The position numbers and the translations under genes are program-made. Of a stretch of DNA of 64,000 nucleotides, positions 47,142-58,375 are shown in pieces. The stretch is from Heliocybe sulcata (lineage: Eukaryota; Basidiomycota; Agaricomycetes; Gloeophyllales; Gloeophyllaceae). Numbering within the stretch: the stretch's first letter is position 1; each line of letters starts with the position of its first letter. The notes under the pieces are model-generated. The model was given only the letters and a program-made list of their open reading frames with translations. It ran no database searches and was not told the DNA's origin. The stretch is taken from contig ML213534.1 of NCBI GenBank assembly GCA_004369045.1, positions 104,157 through 168,156 of the forward strand. The letters run 5' to 3'.

Positions 47142-48663
47142 TTCCCTGAACAGTTATAGATCTAGCTCGGAGACGGCGAAAAGTCACGAGCCTTACACAA
47201 GCAGAGCCTTTTGCTCCGCCCTGGGTACACTTGCGAAACAACACGAAACCTCCATTAAGCACAGTATTCGGAATACCACGAACGCATGGGTCAATGCCAT
47301 TTGATCTTCAACGAAGAAAGCCATCTGGAGAGGAGCAAGTGCCGTTGATAATGGGAAGTGTATTTTGAGGAAGGCCGCCGGCAGCCATCATCCTCGGGCG
47401 AGCAGGACGAACCTAGGTGACCCGCATACGCCGCAAAACCGTGCCGGGCATAGGATGATGCTCGCTCGTCCATGCTATTCCGAAGAGAGCAAAGAGCGAG
47501 TTATTTGAGGATATCACTCCAGGATATTGCGAACTAGGAGGATACTTTCGCCGTAGTTAAGCTCGAGCGCTTCCGAGGTATATACGGCCTTGAGATTCAT
47601 CCGCTAGTCGATTTTACAGACACACCCCGCAGCCTCAGAACTCTGTCCGGGATCCCACCCTCCGAGGAATGCGGTGCATGCAATGCAGTATGCCCGGCAG
47701 CGCTACGTCCCACACATCATCGAAGATAATCGGGGAAGGCACTTGGCTGGACTGTCTAGGTACTGACGCACGCAGGATGGCTGTGTCCGAGAGTCCGACC
47801 CCCCATCCCCAGCCACAAAACCATTGCGGCTCGGCGAGGTTTCAGAGACTCAGGAATAGCCTGTAGGAGATAGATGTTGATGGTAGTCGATACACTGATA
47901 CAATAGAGTGAACGCCCAATGACGCAGTACATGGTCGGGCATGGTCGGAGAGCGAGGGTTTTGTCCTTGGTCCTGTGACTCTAGCACGCGCTCATCCACT
48001 ATAATTCGGATTGGCATCCTCAGAAAGGCCGACATGCACGGCATGATACGCCCCAGCTGTTCCGTCTGATGAAGTAGCCGCAAACATATTGGACTCGGGT
48101 TTCGTGGTCATTTTGTCAGATGTGCCAGGATTATTCGGTATCTTCGAGAAATGTCAGTTCTAGCCAGCGATGCATCCGAGCTGGTCGGCAGCCAACAGAA
48201 ACGAGGGCAGCTGCCTTTCGAGAGTACGCAAGAGCAAGTCTCAAGGTCAGATTGAAGATTGAAGATTGAGTAGCAGACAGCGTAGCCAGTCCTTAGCTGA
48301 GGTTGCTGCAGCAGCGGCCGTAGAATGACATGTCACTCGGGATATGCCGGCACTCCTTGTCTTTGTCGCAGTTATGTGACTGTCCTTTCATGTCCGCTGT
48401 GGTTAAGACAGAATATCAGTACGGCATGCAATTTAACTCGCCAGCTCGAGCGCTATGATTGATTAATATTCTGTACACACTCTTTACTTTGCTATGCACC
48501 TCGTTGGGCGACGTTTCTAAGATCTGCATACTCAACCCTATTAATGCCCTCTGCATTAATTCCAAAATATTATACATACAAGACACAATAACATAAGGAG
48601 AATACTCTGCACTCCACCGCCTTTCCGACTGGAACTACACCATTACATACTTCTACGAGCCTC
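47142..48663. other. 1.5 kb intergenic, no gene seen
   Basis: No ORF above about 77 codons and no family-like segment on either strand. The part from 48460 is AT-richer and is the 3' flank of the F-box gene. Confidence 0.45.
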
Positions 48664-50075
48664 CTACGGCTCATCCTCGCTGCCTCCAAAATTGAGCACC
48701 GTTCTCCCGGCATATTCATGAGGTCCACCACCATTGCGTCTCACACTGCCCAATCCATCTGAAAGCCAAGCTATGTAATGGTCGCGACGTTCCACTTGGA
48801 TTTCGATATTAAGCTCCCGAAGAGACGGCACTCCCAGATCTCCTGCAGGGATGCGAGACCGGATCCTCATGCGTTCTACATGTACTGGAGCACGGAGCAA
48901 TTCATCAGATGATAAGCCCTGGCACAAGATTTTCATGCTTGTAAGACGCGGCAGAAGGTCGTGTGTGCCGTCTACATCCGGCTCATAGACGAGAGCAACG
49001 AATGCTTCTTCCATGCCTACAGAGCACATTGCCGATGATGAACAGATACGGAGAATCTCTAGCTCGGGCATCATGGCGAGGAGCGTACGGAATTCGTGTG
49101 CATCGTCGCACTTACAGCAACTGATATCGAGATGTGTGAGGGAGCAGTGGAAGGAGGATATCATTGTGATGAGGGAGTTTGCCATCAGAGTCTCATAACC
49201 GACTGAACTTTTGTTCACGAGTAATTCCTTCAAGCTTGGGGTACGCAGACAAGACAGAATCGGGAAGCAATCATAGTCGGCATGTCTGGATGAGCACACG
49301 TGCAATTCTTCCATCCTCGGCAGGAACAAAATAGTATCGGTGTTGCTTCAAAGATTGGGTGAAGTAGGTTGCAACGGACCAAAAAATCGCATTCCCGTAG
49401 GATGTGTGCAGGGGGCGGGCCGACCATCTGTATATCGTCCCAGTATAACTCTCGAAGCTGCCGCACTGGAAAGGCCAAAGAAGAGAGCACGCACTCCGCT
49501 CGATCTCTCACAGTGACATTCAAGTTCCGCAAGGAAGGTGTTTGAAGCGGAGGCTCCAGCGTAAAAATTTTACCGTTGCACCCAGAGCATGATGCACACA
49601 GATCTTCAAGAGCAGGCAATGTCTCGCCTGCGAGGGGAAATAGCCAGGTATAATGCACGCCAATTTCGAGGATGCGGCAGCGAGGTAGGATATCCAGCAG
49701 AGCTGGCACGCACAGCTGCCACTGGAGGTCCAATGTCTGCCAAACATACAGCGATAACGCGAGAGGCCGTTCACGCGCACGAGCAAACCAAGTGCTCATC
49801 ACTCGTATACGGTGCAGCAAATTCTTCTTCGCCTCGTACGCATCCTGAACAATAGCCAGAGAGCACCAAAGAGCTGTCGTATTCAAGGCACAAAGTCTCC
49901 AGCAGGTGCACACTTCAGTCAAGAGAAGGGGTGCCTCGGCTCTGCTGGGAGTACTGAAAGGTGACTTTAGGCAGGAGATAAAGATCTGGGAGAGCGTTTC
50001 CATTGGGAGGCGCTCTGACGCAGACTTGCCGGCATGCGGTCTGTCCGTGAGGGCACTCGAACCAGGAGTATCCAT
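48664..50075 (-). CDS. F-box/LRR-like protein with an apparent frameshift
   Basis: Agaricomycete F-box protein, probably a substrate receptor of an SCF ubiquitin ligase. Start MDTPGSSALTDRPHAGKSAS at 50075 (the frame has an earlier ATG at 50171). The F-box is ERLPMETLSQIFISCL..LLLTEVCTCWRLCALNTTALW, followed by leucine-rich repeat-like blocks (LPALEDLCASCSG; LQTPSLRNLNVTVRD; VRQLRELYWDDI). At about 49,330, in a short T run, the frame moves by one base: the first frame reads EATPILF and the other continues LPRMEELHVCSSRHADYDCF to the end (RTVLNFGGSEDEP). No GT-AG intron reconciles the frames. Either the gene is a recent pseudogene or one T is missing from the sequence. Everything else looks intact. 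Confidence 0.7.
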
Positions 50076-50535
50076 GTTGAGTCTCGAAGGCTTTCCTCTA
50101 GCGAGCCGGTGGGTGAGTGCAGCGTTGAATGCGTCCTGACTCTGCACGCGACGGGTCCTTATCTGCCACACCGTATGAATAACGGAAAGACGCGTATGAA
50201 GCTGCCCAACACTTACTGGTTCGTTATGCTTCCCGTTTCCTGTCGCAATTGAGAGCTGCAGTCAGAGCCAAGCAAACGCGGGTGACCGAAAGGTACTTTT
50301 TGTTCCCTGTGAACTCCTGTTGCCCGCCTACTCGGATTCACTAGTCACGGAGGAGACGTCCGCCTATCAAGTCTACTTTTTGGCGCAGACAGGAGACAGC
50401 ACGCGTCGGTCGGGAGATGCCGACTAGTCAAAGCACTGGGCTTTGGCTGGTAAGCCTTTCCCTCAACTACACCATCTACGCTTGCGTACATTCCTGCGAA
50501 GGGTCTCCAGACGATATTCTTCATTTGATATACGA

Positions 50536-52698
50536 ATGCCGCCGAAAGTATGTTTTATGTATGTCTTTGTCGCTTATGAGACTAATGAGAATCTAAGCGC
50601 AAGCGGACAGAGGCTCCTGAAGACGCTGTAGCCACCAGCTCGACTCGAGCTACGCGAGCCTCGGCGCGTTCGACCTCTACAAGGCCTGCCTCCTCTGGAA
50701 GTAGACTGTCCTCTGCGAAGGGCGTGCCACCGAAGCCAGTGGTGAATGACGGCGTCTCGGACATCACAGAGGTGCGTCTACCCTGCATATATGCTTCTGG
50801 ACAGTCTCGGAGATGACGGTATATGCTACCTTGGCTTGCATAGGATGTGCCTCAGCCGAAGAAGACGAAGCCCACTACTTTGAAAGCAGCCTCCACAAAG
50901 ACGAGAACTACGAAAGCCGGTGGCACCAAGGGATTCCTAGAGTGCGTCCACCTCCTGTACGGTTCTATACCAATATACGATGATTTGAATTCTTGTATGC
51001 AGGGATACAACAGTAAGTCATCCGTGCTTCCCCTGCCAACCCCTCGTCCCTCACTTGTCCACCCGCCCTTTCCAGAAGCAGGAAGTCGGTCCATCTGCTA
51101 AGAAAACAGCCAACCGTACAGCCAAATCCAAAACCAAAGCAAAACCGACGTACGCACTTGCGCTCTCGTATATGCCAGAGACCTCCTAACCATGCCACAC
51201 CCTAGGTCTGCTTCCAAAAATAGCATACATGACGTGAATATCATATTCCTGCTTCTTGCACAGCCTTTCTCGGCGGGCTGACTTCTTTCGTTTCAAGCAG
51301 GTATTGACCACAGCTGGTGCTGCCGCTGGGTGAGTCGCCCTTCTCAGTGCCGCTAGTTCTCCTTTTTGTATCGGGCCACCTCCTCGTCGAGGATCACGCT
51401 GGCTGGCCTTCATTCGTTAGCGATCCACTGTCCTGGCGTATCCTGGGCATGCGCTTGTCCTCGCTCCTATGCTGCGTCTCTAATCGTAACACCCACCACA
51501 GCGAAGATGAGGCTTCCAGCAAGTCTCAGACCAAGGTCCGTTACACCCTTCAATCTCATCCCATGTCCTTCCGCAGTCCGCGCTTGACATTTACGTATTC
51601 TTGCACTGCCTCAGAAACACGCGGTCAGCACGTCTGCATCGTCAGACGCGGCCTACGCCCCCAAAGCGGCCGCCGACCTGTTCGCAAAGTACGCCGACCC
51701 AGACGACGCAGAGGTGATCGGTCCCGAGGGCTTCGAGACGCTGTGCACAGATGCTGGTGTACAGATGGACGGGGCGCAGCCGTTGATTCTGGCGTGGCAG
51801 CTAGATGCGCAGGAAATTGCAAAGATCAGACGAGAGGAGTGGATGAAGGGAACCGGCGCCCTCAGGTGAGTGTATGCATGTCCTAGGATTCGGTGATAGG
51901 CGGCTTACTGAAGGGGACGGTGCAAAGGATATCTTCGCTTAAGATCCTCGCTCTCGCTTTGAAAGAGCTGGAGGATCTATTGATATTTGATAAGCCGCCC
52001 ATCCCGGACCACACGCAGTTATCGTCGTCGAAGAAGACCGGGGGGCCGTACAATCGCGACCGGTATATTGGTTATGCGGTGGACAAGAAGGCGACGTTTG
52101 GAGCGATGTACCAGTTCTGCTTTGGGTTGGCCAAAACCGAGTGAGTAGTCGGTTCGCTCCTGGATGGTAAATCTCTAATATGCTGAATTAATGATGTGCA
52201 GAGGTTCGAGGAATATTGACATGGAGGTCGGTTTCCCGCCATCAGGATTAATCACTGCTGAATTTAATGTTAAACAGATGGCATCGGCGTTTTGGTCTGT
52301 CCTGGTTGTTCCCAAATACCCGATTATGACGGAGATCCTCGATTTTATCAAGGCAAGTCATCGTTCCCTCCTGAGTGTCACGGATAATGACGGCTTTGCA
52401 GACCAGGGGCACGTACAAGGCTGTCAACAAGGATTTATGGCATATGGTGCGGCTCGCGGCGAAAGTCCACGCTTCATGTCTTACTGATACCTCCAGACTC
52501 TGGACTTCTGTGAGACCGTCAATCCGAACCTGGATAACTACGAAGCTGAAGGGGTGAGGGTGTCTTCCATCTACGAGGTCCTATCCTGTGCTGAATACTG
52601 GGATATCTTAGGCGTGGCCTACTTTGCTCGACGAGTTCGTTAGCTGGAAGAAGGGCAAGCAGGGTGATGAGGGAGGGCATACGGATGGAGAGGAGTGA
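50536..52698 (+). CDS. DCN1-like cullin neddylation E3 (PONY domain)
   Basis: Co-E3 that promotes NEDD8 attachment to cullins. A four-codon first exon (MPPK) is followed by a GTATGT intron, then RKRTEAPEDAVATSSTRATR and a basic Ser/Thr/Lys-rich N-terminal extension that looks like a nuclear signal. Several small exons at 50.85-51.5 kb continue it. The PONY domain begins AAADLFAKYADPDDAEVIGP and continues EGFETLCTDAGVQMDGAQPL, ILAWQLDAQEIAKIRREEW and SLKILALALKELEDLL. KATFGAMYQFCFGLAKTEGS, ASAFWSVLVVPKYPIMTEIL, VNKDLWHMVLEFCETVNPNL and the cullin-contact end AWPTLLDEFVSWKKG complete it. Domain complete; the exact exons of the extension are uncertain. Confidence 0.88.
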
Positions 52699-53203
52699 TA
52701 GATGATGCTATGCTTTCGTGCCACGACCGCCCGCAAGAGGAGTCCGCTCTATGTAATTATATGCTATGGTGCTATGCCATTATGGACGGAAGGTCGATTA
52801 AAAGCTGGGTACTGTAATACATCAGACTGTACAGAGATCCTGGAGATCCTGTAGGACATCGGATGATAGCGATGCAAGTGATGTCTTGTCCTTGCGTGTT
52901 GATACAGATGCGCGATAAAGCTCGTGTGCGTGGTCCGTCCCTGGCATATTCTTTCTTGCCCTCCGGAGGTGCCGACATTGGATGGGGATGGTCTTACGAG
53001 GGTGTTATTCTGGGCAGCAGTGTCTATACACATGTTTGAGAGTAGTTGTGTGCGTAGCCAATCGTGCGTTTGTCATCGTTCTTTGCTTGATTTGCTTCTT
53101 ATGCTTGAACCAGTCTTAGATCCGCTTTCCTTGGTCTGCTTCCGACCATTTGAACCGATCTGAGGTAGGAGTTCCTCATCGCGCAGGACCGACAGCCTGG
53201 CGC
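52699..53203. other. Intergenic, no gene seen
   Basis: 3' flank of DCN1 and of the minus-strand gene beyond. Short ORFs without recognisable features. Confidence 0.45.
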
Positions 53204-53653
53204 CTAGCCCGTTGCCTTCTTCCGACCTTGTGTCCTGGGTGTCGCCGGTGCGCTCGCCTTCTCAGCCAAGATAGTCTCCCTAAACATGTTTCCTATCTCC
53301 CGTAAAGAGAGCTTCGGCTCCTCCAGCGCGTCCTCCGTGAAATGCAGTTCTGGTTCCCCTTCCTGTTGTCCCGATGATATTCGCCGTCGTAGTTCAATGC
53401 GAGATATGGTTCTGCCAGGAGGAACGGGCGGAGTAACCTGGAGAACGACTGTGTCCGGGACGGGTGGAAGTCCGAGCGAGGCTCTTGTATCTTTCCAACG
53501 GCCTTGAATCGTGACCGTCTGGGTAGCGCGAGGTGCCGAGGCGTGGTGTCTGGGTGCAAGTCCAAGGAGGACAAGAAGCAAAAGAGTAATCAGAGTGGTC
53601 ATTGCAAGCCTTCGGGAGGGTATGGTAGAAGTAGTGAAGACGAGTGCACGCAT
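53204..53653 (-). CDS. Hypothetical small protein with N-terminal hydrophobic segment
   Basis: Single open frame of 149 residues. The N-terminus MRALVFTTSTIPSRRLAMTT is followed by LITLLLLVLLGLAPRHHASA, a signal peptide or membrane anchor. The second Met (53602) may be the true start because it places the hydrophobic run at the N-terminus. The rest (TVTIQGRWKDTRASLGLPPV, VVLQVTPPVPPGRTISRIEL, LSLREIGNMFRETILAEKAS) is hydrophilic with no cysteine and a basic end GRKKATG. No family recognised. The lack of introns is unusual here, but the codon choice looks normal. Confidence 0.5.
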   Translation of the reverse strand: MRALVFTTSTIPSRRLAMTTLITLLLLVLLGLAPRHHASAPRATQTVTIQGRWKDTRASLGLPPVPDTVVLQVTPPVPPGRTISRIELRRRISSGQQEGEPELHFTEDALEEPKLSLREIGNMFRETILAEKASAPATPRTQGRKKATG

Positions 53654-53819
53654 GGAAGGGAGGAGACAGCTGTAGTTCGACGCTCAAAAGCAACGGGACC
53701 GGTGGCTGGCAAACGCGTAAAACGCGTCAATAGCAACAAATAACACGCCACCACCACCGGAGGGAACCGAATATACGTGATCGCTGTAAATGCCGACCTA
53801 AATTGAGATGTGGGCTTTG

Positions 53820-53989
53820 ATATATAGTATTCACCGGAAATGGCAGGTTATATTTTATATATGTTATATTGTGTATAGGAATTTATATATATGAAATACA
53901 TACGAAGCTACACTATGTTGGAATATGTTGAAGTAAATTATAAATATTGTCCGATGTGTAGTTATAAGTATAATTCTTATTTGTATTGA
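53820..53989. other. AT-rich tract beside a gap
   Basis: Strongly AT-rich, with runs such as TATATTTTATATATGTTATA and TTTATATATATGAAATA, unlike the 50-55% GC around it. It runs straight into the assembly gap, so it may be the edge of a longer low-complexity block. Confidence 0.7.
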
Positions 53990-54459
53990 NNNNNNNNNNN
54001 NNNNNNNNNNNNNNNNNNNNNNNNNNNNNNNNNNNNNNNNNNNNNNNNNNNNNNNNNNNNNNNNNNNNNNNNNNNNNNNNNNNNNNNNNNNNNNNNNNNN
54101 NNNNNNNNNNNNNNNNNNNNNNNNNNNNNNNNNNNNNNNNNNNNNNNNNNNNNNNNNNNNNNNNNNNNNNNNNNNNNNNNNNNNNNNNNNNNNNNNNNNN
54201 NNNNNNNNNNNNNNNNNNNNNNNNNNNNNNNNNNNNNNNNNNNNNNNNNNNNNNNNNNNNNNNNNNNNNNNNNNNNNNNNNNNNNNNNNNNNNNNNNNNN
54301 NNNNNNNNNNNNNNNNNNNNNNNNNNNNNNNNNNNNNNNNNNNNNNNNNNNNNNNNNNNNNNNNNNNNNNNNNNNNNNNNNNNNNNNNNNNNNNNNNNNN
54401 NNNNNNNNNNNNNNNNNNNNNNNNNNNNNNNNNNNNNNNNNNNNNNNNNNNNNNNNNNN
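53990..54459. other. Assembly gap (N)
   Basis: 470 N. Confidence 0.98.
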
Positions 54460-55084
54460 AATCATGTATCCAATTGCACGGATATTTCAACCGTGACTTC
54501 CCGATATTGGGCCACATTTACAGGGCAGTCATATATTCGGTTACTGGAAGTGCACTGGCAAACACAGATAAAGGCTGCCTCGTGGGCTACACCGAATATA
54601 TTCTTCACAACCGACTCAAAAGCTTCCGTGCGGCGGCGTTCTCACATCAAAAATCCTTTTATCCTTTCGCCGCCAACTTCACGGGTTGCTGTACAGCTCA
54701 AGCGATCCTCCGCCGCACGCCTTATATGTACTTTGATTATAATGTAAGCGTATTACTAGGTAATCAAAATCCGCTCAAGTTCTTCATCGCCAAACCGTGT
54801 GTAAGATGATGACCGGATTCAAATCTCTTCTCTCGAAAAGGTTTGGTCTGGGTCTCGCTTTCTTCATCTGTTGCTGCAGGAAGGCGTGTGAGTATTTGTT
54901 AAGTTTGATCATATTCGTGTTTCTTAGGCGACGAAAAGCTTGACCGGATTTTGATTATCACGAAGCTGTCCTTGCATTACTTTAGTCTGCGGCGAGCTAA
55001 TCGGGCACCGACTGACCGAGTCATTTATCTCCTTTATGGCCCATATAAGCAGAGCGTCTGCGGCTCAATTCAGCGACGGTGACG
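54460..55084. other. Unassigned, between gap and T5orf172 gene
   Basis: Plus-strand frames are open out of the gap (one to 54809, containing CLVGYTEYILHNRLKSF) but match nothing I know. The last 250 bp should hold the promoter of the next gene. Confidence 0.35.
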
Positions 55085-56430
55085 ATGCCTCCGCCCCAGT
55101 CCAAAGCCAACTCCATCGATACGGACTTGGTCGATGCCATACGGAACCTAACCCTCGATTGTAGTCCTGCTACTACCAAGCAATACAACTTGCGTCCGCG
55201 GCGTGCGTACCCGCTGTCCCCACCGTCCTCGCCGGAGACGAAACGCAGCCACTCGTCCAAGCCTTCTTCGGCGGTGCAAGAGAGTCCTGTGGTCAAACAA
55301 AGGACGCCCGGTGTCTCTAGGAAGCTTCCGGCGTCCTCCACTGCAGGCTCGGAGTCTGTAGCTTCCGCGAAGCTCAATGTCGCCACCGTGCCACCGCCAG
55401 TACCCGGGTTGATAACTCCGCCTCCCAGCCCTCCTGTGTCACGGAGGCGCGCCATTCCAGTCGCCGAGAGTCCGGTAGAGGATGTCAGTTTATCTGATTC
55501 ACCGTCAGATGTATCTTATGCAGCGGTATTCGTGTCATATCAATGCTGCGGTGTAGCTGCGAAGTCGGGCCGGCGTTGTCTAAGGAAAGCCAGAGTGGAG
55601 GCTGCTCTGGTCACGTTGGATAAAGACGGTGAAGCGGTGGTCTTCTGCTCTCAGCATAAGAAAACTGCGCTAGAGCGGCCAAGCGGTTTCTTCTTCCGAA
55701 ACTTGAGTCATCGCTATGTCGAGTATGAAAGTGAGTGCATTGTCAGAGTTTCTCGGGCCCAAGGACGAACGTTACTTTATCGTAGGATGGATCCCGGGAT
55801 ATCTACCAGTTGAAACCCAAGTGTTGCTGCGCACGGAGATGAAACGGGACCTTTCCGCCGGAGACGGCGCGGGGCATCTCTACGTCTATGAGATAATGAA
55901 GAAGTCACCAACCTACATTTATCTGAAAATCGGGCGATCCGTCAACCCCCACAAGCGAATGATTGACTGGGCGAAACAGTGCGAGTCAGTCGAAGTCGTC
56001 CCAAGGGCATGTTACCCTGAGGACGAGTAGCAGCAGAAAAAGTTGTATGGCACAGTGGCACACCCGACCAAGAACGTGTCATGGTGCATGCGTGCAGAGA
56101 GTCTCGTGCACATGGAGCTGGAGGCTCTAGCGCGCACTGCGGTGTATCTTCACCCTGCCTGGCCTAGTATACCCAAAGAGCAGGCTAGCATGATGAACAG
56201 TGCCGGCACAGGCAAACTGGTTAAGTTGTGCCCGGATTGTGAGTCCCCGCACTATACCCTCGGATCTGTCATTAACTCCGGGAACCGTCGCAGGCAAGAA
56301 GTTGCACAGAGAAATCTTCGTGTTTCGTCGTTTTATCGAAGGACCGTACAAAGGGCAGGAAGTCGACTTGCTCGTCAAGCGTGTCATGGAAAGGTGGGGC
56401 CAATTCGTCAATGATGAATATCGCTCTTAG
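55085..56430 (+). CDS. T5orf172 (GIY-YIG-like) protein with one in-frame stop
   Basis: Fungal protein with a T5orf172/DUF1766 domain (MUG113 group), a GIY-YIG-nuclease-like fold of unknown role. Exon 1 starts MPPPQSKANSIDTDLVDAIR, has a Ser/Pro-rich part, then a Cys/His cluster (CCGVAAKSGRRCLRKARVEA, VVFCSQHKK) and PSGFFFRNLSHRYVEYE. After a GTGAGT..CGTAG intron comes WIPGYLPVETQVLLRTEMKR, GHLYVYEIMKK and the domain core YIYLKIGRSVNPHKRMIDWA. The frame then meets TAG at 56028-56030, directly before CAGCAGAAAAAG, and stays open afterwards: SWCMRAESLVHMELEALART, then CPDC. A last exon gives KKLHREIFVFRRFIEGPYKG. A CAG-to-TAG change in a CAG run would explain it. The gene is either a very young pseudogene or carries a sequence error. 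It is a paralogue of the gene at 56862-58375. Confidence 0.7.
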
Positions 56431-56861
56431 GATGTAGGGCAACTTTTGGAGAGGACGAGAAGATGTGTACGAGGGTCCATACCCGTAGTCAGCATCGCGA
56501 TGACTGACCGTCGTGCATTAATGTGCCGCAATAGTTTGGGGTTTTTGGGACGAACTTGTATACACTGTTGCCTGCCGAGCATACCTGATCCAAGTTCAAC
56601 GAGTGAATGAGATAGTCAGAAGAAGCGCACCGTTCAATATAGCAGGATTGAAGAAGGGTACCGAAGTTGAGCTTGACGTATCGAGGGAATATGACGGTTA
56701 CTGTACGTCGATTTCGAGTACCGCTGCAAATAATAAATATTGATTGTGATAGATGCGTCCTGATACAAATACGTTATTGCAGATACAAGTGTCATGGACG
56801 TGGGCTGGATATCTATAGAATAGTCCTCGTCCCGATTCATTAGATGTGTCCCACTCCTCAC
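56431..56861. other. Convergent intergenic region between the two T5orf172 paralogues
   Basis: 430 bp separating the two tail-to-tail paralogues. No ORF of note. Confidence 0.5.
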
Positions 56862-58375
56862 CTAGACATAAGCCTCGACGAACGCCCCCCACTTCTCTAT
56901 GACGGGTTTAACAATCGACTCCCATTCCTTTCCCTTATACCGCCCCTTCTCCACTCTGGCGAAGGAGAATATCTCTTTGTGCTGTTTGCCGCCTACAAAG
57001 GACGTTAGCATGAGGCGAATACCCTAGAGTACTGAAGTACTTACAGTCAGGACAGATCTTATACAACTTCCCTTTCGCGTTCCCTTTCTTCGGCGTCAAT
57101 GTCGCATCCACCTTCTTTGACGCTTTAACATTCGGCCACCCAGGATCAAGGTACACCATGCCCTCCGCTAGATCCTCTAGCTCCAGATGCACGAGTCTCT
57201 CCAGCCGATGGCACCACGCGCCCTTCGCGCCTGCGACGACACGGCCCCTCATCATGCTCTCCTTGTTATCGTTCTGATCAGGGTAGTACCCCCGCAGCAC
57301 CTGTTCCTCCGATCCGCACTGCTTGCTCCACTGGTCGAGCCGCTTGACGAGGTTGACTGCGCGCCCAACTTTGAGATATACCTTCTTCGGGTTGTTGTCG
57401 AGGATCTCAAAGGTGTAGATGTAGCCGGGTTCATCCGATGTGGACCGAGCACGTTCCATCTCGGTACGAAGGGCGACTTGGGTGGACTCGCTCAAGTATT
57501 CGGGAATCCAGTCTGCAGAAGCAAGATGAGAGGAAGCTTCCAAATCACATGCTGGATATTCTCTTACCGGCAAACTTGATAAAGTCTGACCCTGTCTTAC
57601 GCGAGTAGAACCCACTCGGGGTCATTATTTCCTTGCTGTGCTGATGGCAGTATCGGATGACCTCTCCGTCTTCCTCCAATTCATCCAAGCCGGAACCTCC
57701 CAGTTTGACGGTGCGTGAGCAGCGCTTGCCGGACTTAGTCACGCCGCTGCATTGCACGGAGTCTTCATTGCTAGAGCTAACTACAGGGGATTGTGGTGGG
57801 GAAGAGTTCGCCCGCTTACGGCCCGGACGGTGCAACGGCGATACTGAGACGGTTGGTTTCGGCTTGGCTTGTGGAGAGGAAGGATGAACCGCAGCAGGTT
57901 TGACAGCAGAGTCTGAGACGGGGTGAGAGGGATGAGACGGTCCTGGCCGAGGAGGCTTGAGCTGGTCTGACGGCCGCGACGTGTGCGGTTTGGCAGGCGG
58001 CGGCGTGCTGGGCGCCGATACCGGGAATGAAGGAGTCGGGCGGGGCGCCATATGTGAAGTCGGAGAGGTAGCATACTGCATCGTCAGTGACTGTGGTTGC
58101 CCGTGGTTGTGATGCGGCACAGGTATGGACATCATCGCAGGTGGTCTCGGTAACGGTCCTGCAGGTGAACTCGGGTGCAAATAAGGTGTACCGCTCGAAG
58201 GAACCGGAAACGCAGGCGCAGAATCCGAAGGCAGGGATGGAAGAGGCTTTGCGCTTTGGTTCCCTGGCTTAGATCCTATGTTGAATCCGCCAACGAAGCT
58301 AGGCTTCTTCTTATTCGCGAGGCCAATGGCGTCGAAGGCTTGCACCAAGTCGTCGCGGGGGTCAGAACCAGACAT
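56862..58375 (-). CDS. T5orf172 (GIY-YIG-like) domain protein, intact paralogue
   Basis: Same family and layout as the plus-strand neighbour. It starts MSGSDPRDDLVQAFDAIGLA at 58375, followed by a long Pro/Ser-rich region (KPLPSLPSDSAPAFPVPSSG; PHTSRPSDQLKPPRPGPSHP). The Cys/His cluster is CSGVTKSGKRCSRTVKLGGS..IRYCHQHSKEI, then PSGFYSRKTGSDFIKFA. After a short intron, ADWIPEYLSESTQVALRTEM leads to the core GYIYTFEILDNN, KVYLKVGRAVNLVKRLDQWS, then VVAGAKGAWCHRLERLVHLE, LYKICPDC. After a last intron come GGKQHKEIFSFARVEKGRYK and WGAFVEAYV. All exons are open. Related proteins often occur as families in Agaricomycetes. The Cys/His cluster may bind zinc. Function unknown. Confidence 0.82.

Noticed and set aside
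49331-49400. A 36-bp intron (GTCCGT..GAAG) to join the two F-box frames
   Set aside because: Too short for this gene set, and it leads into the third frame, which soon meets a stop.
53864-54747. Long frames crossing the second N run
   Set aside because: Same reason. The short flanking parts resemble no known protein.
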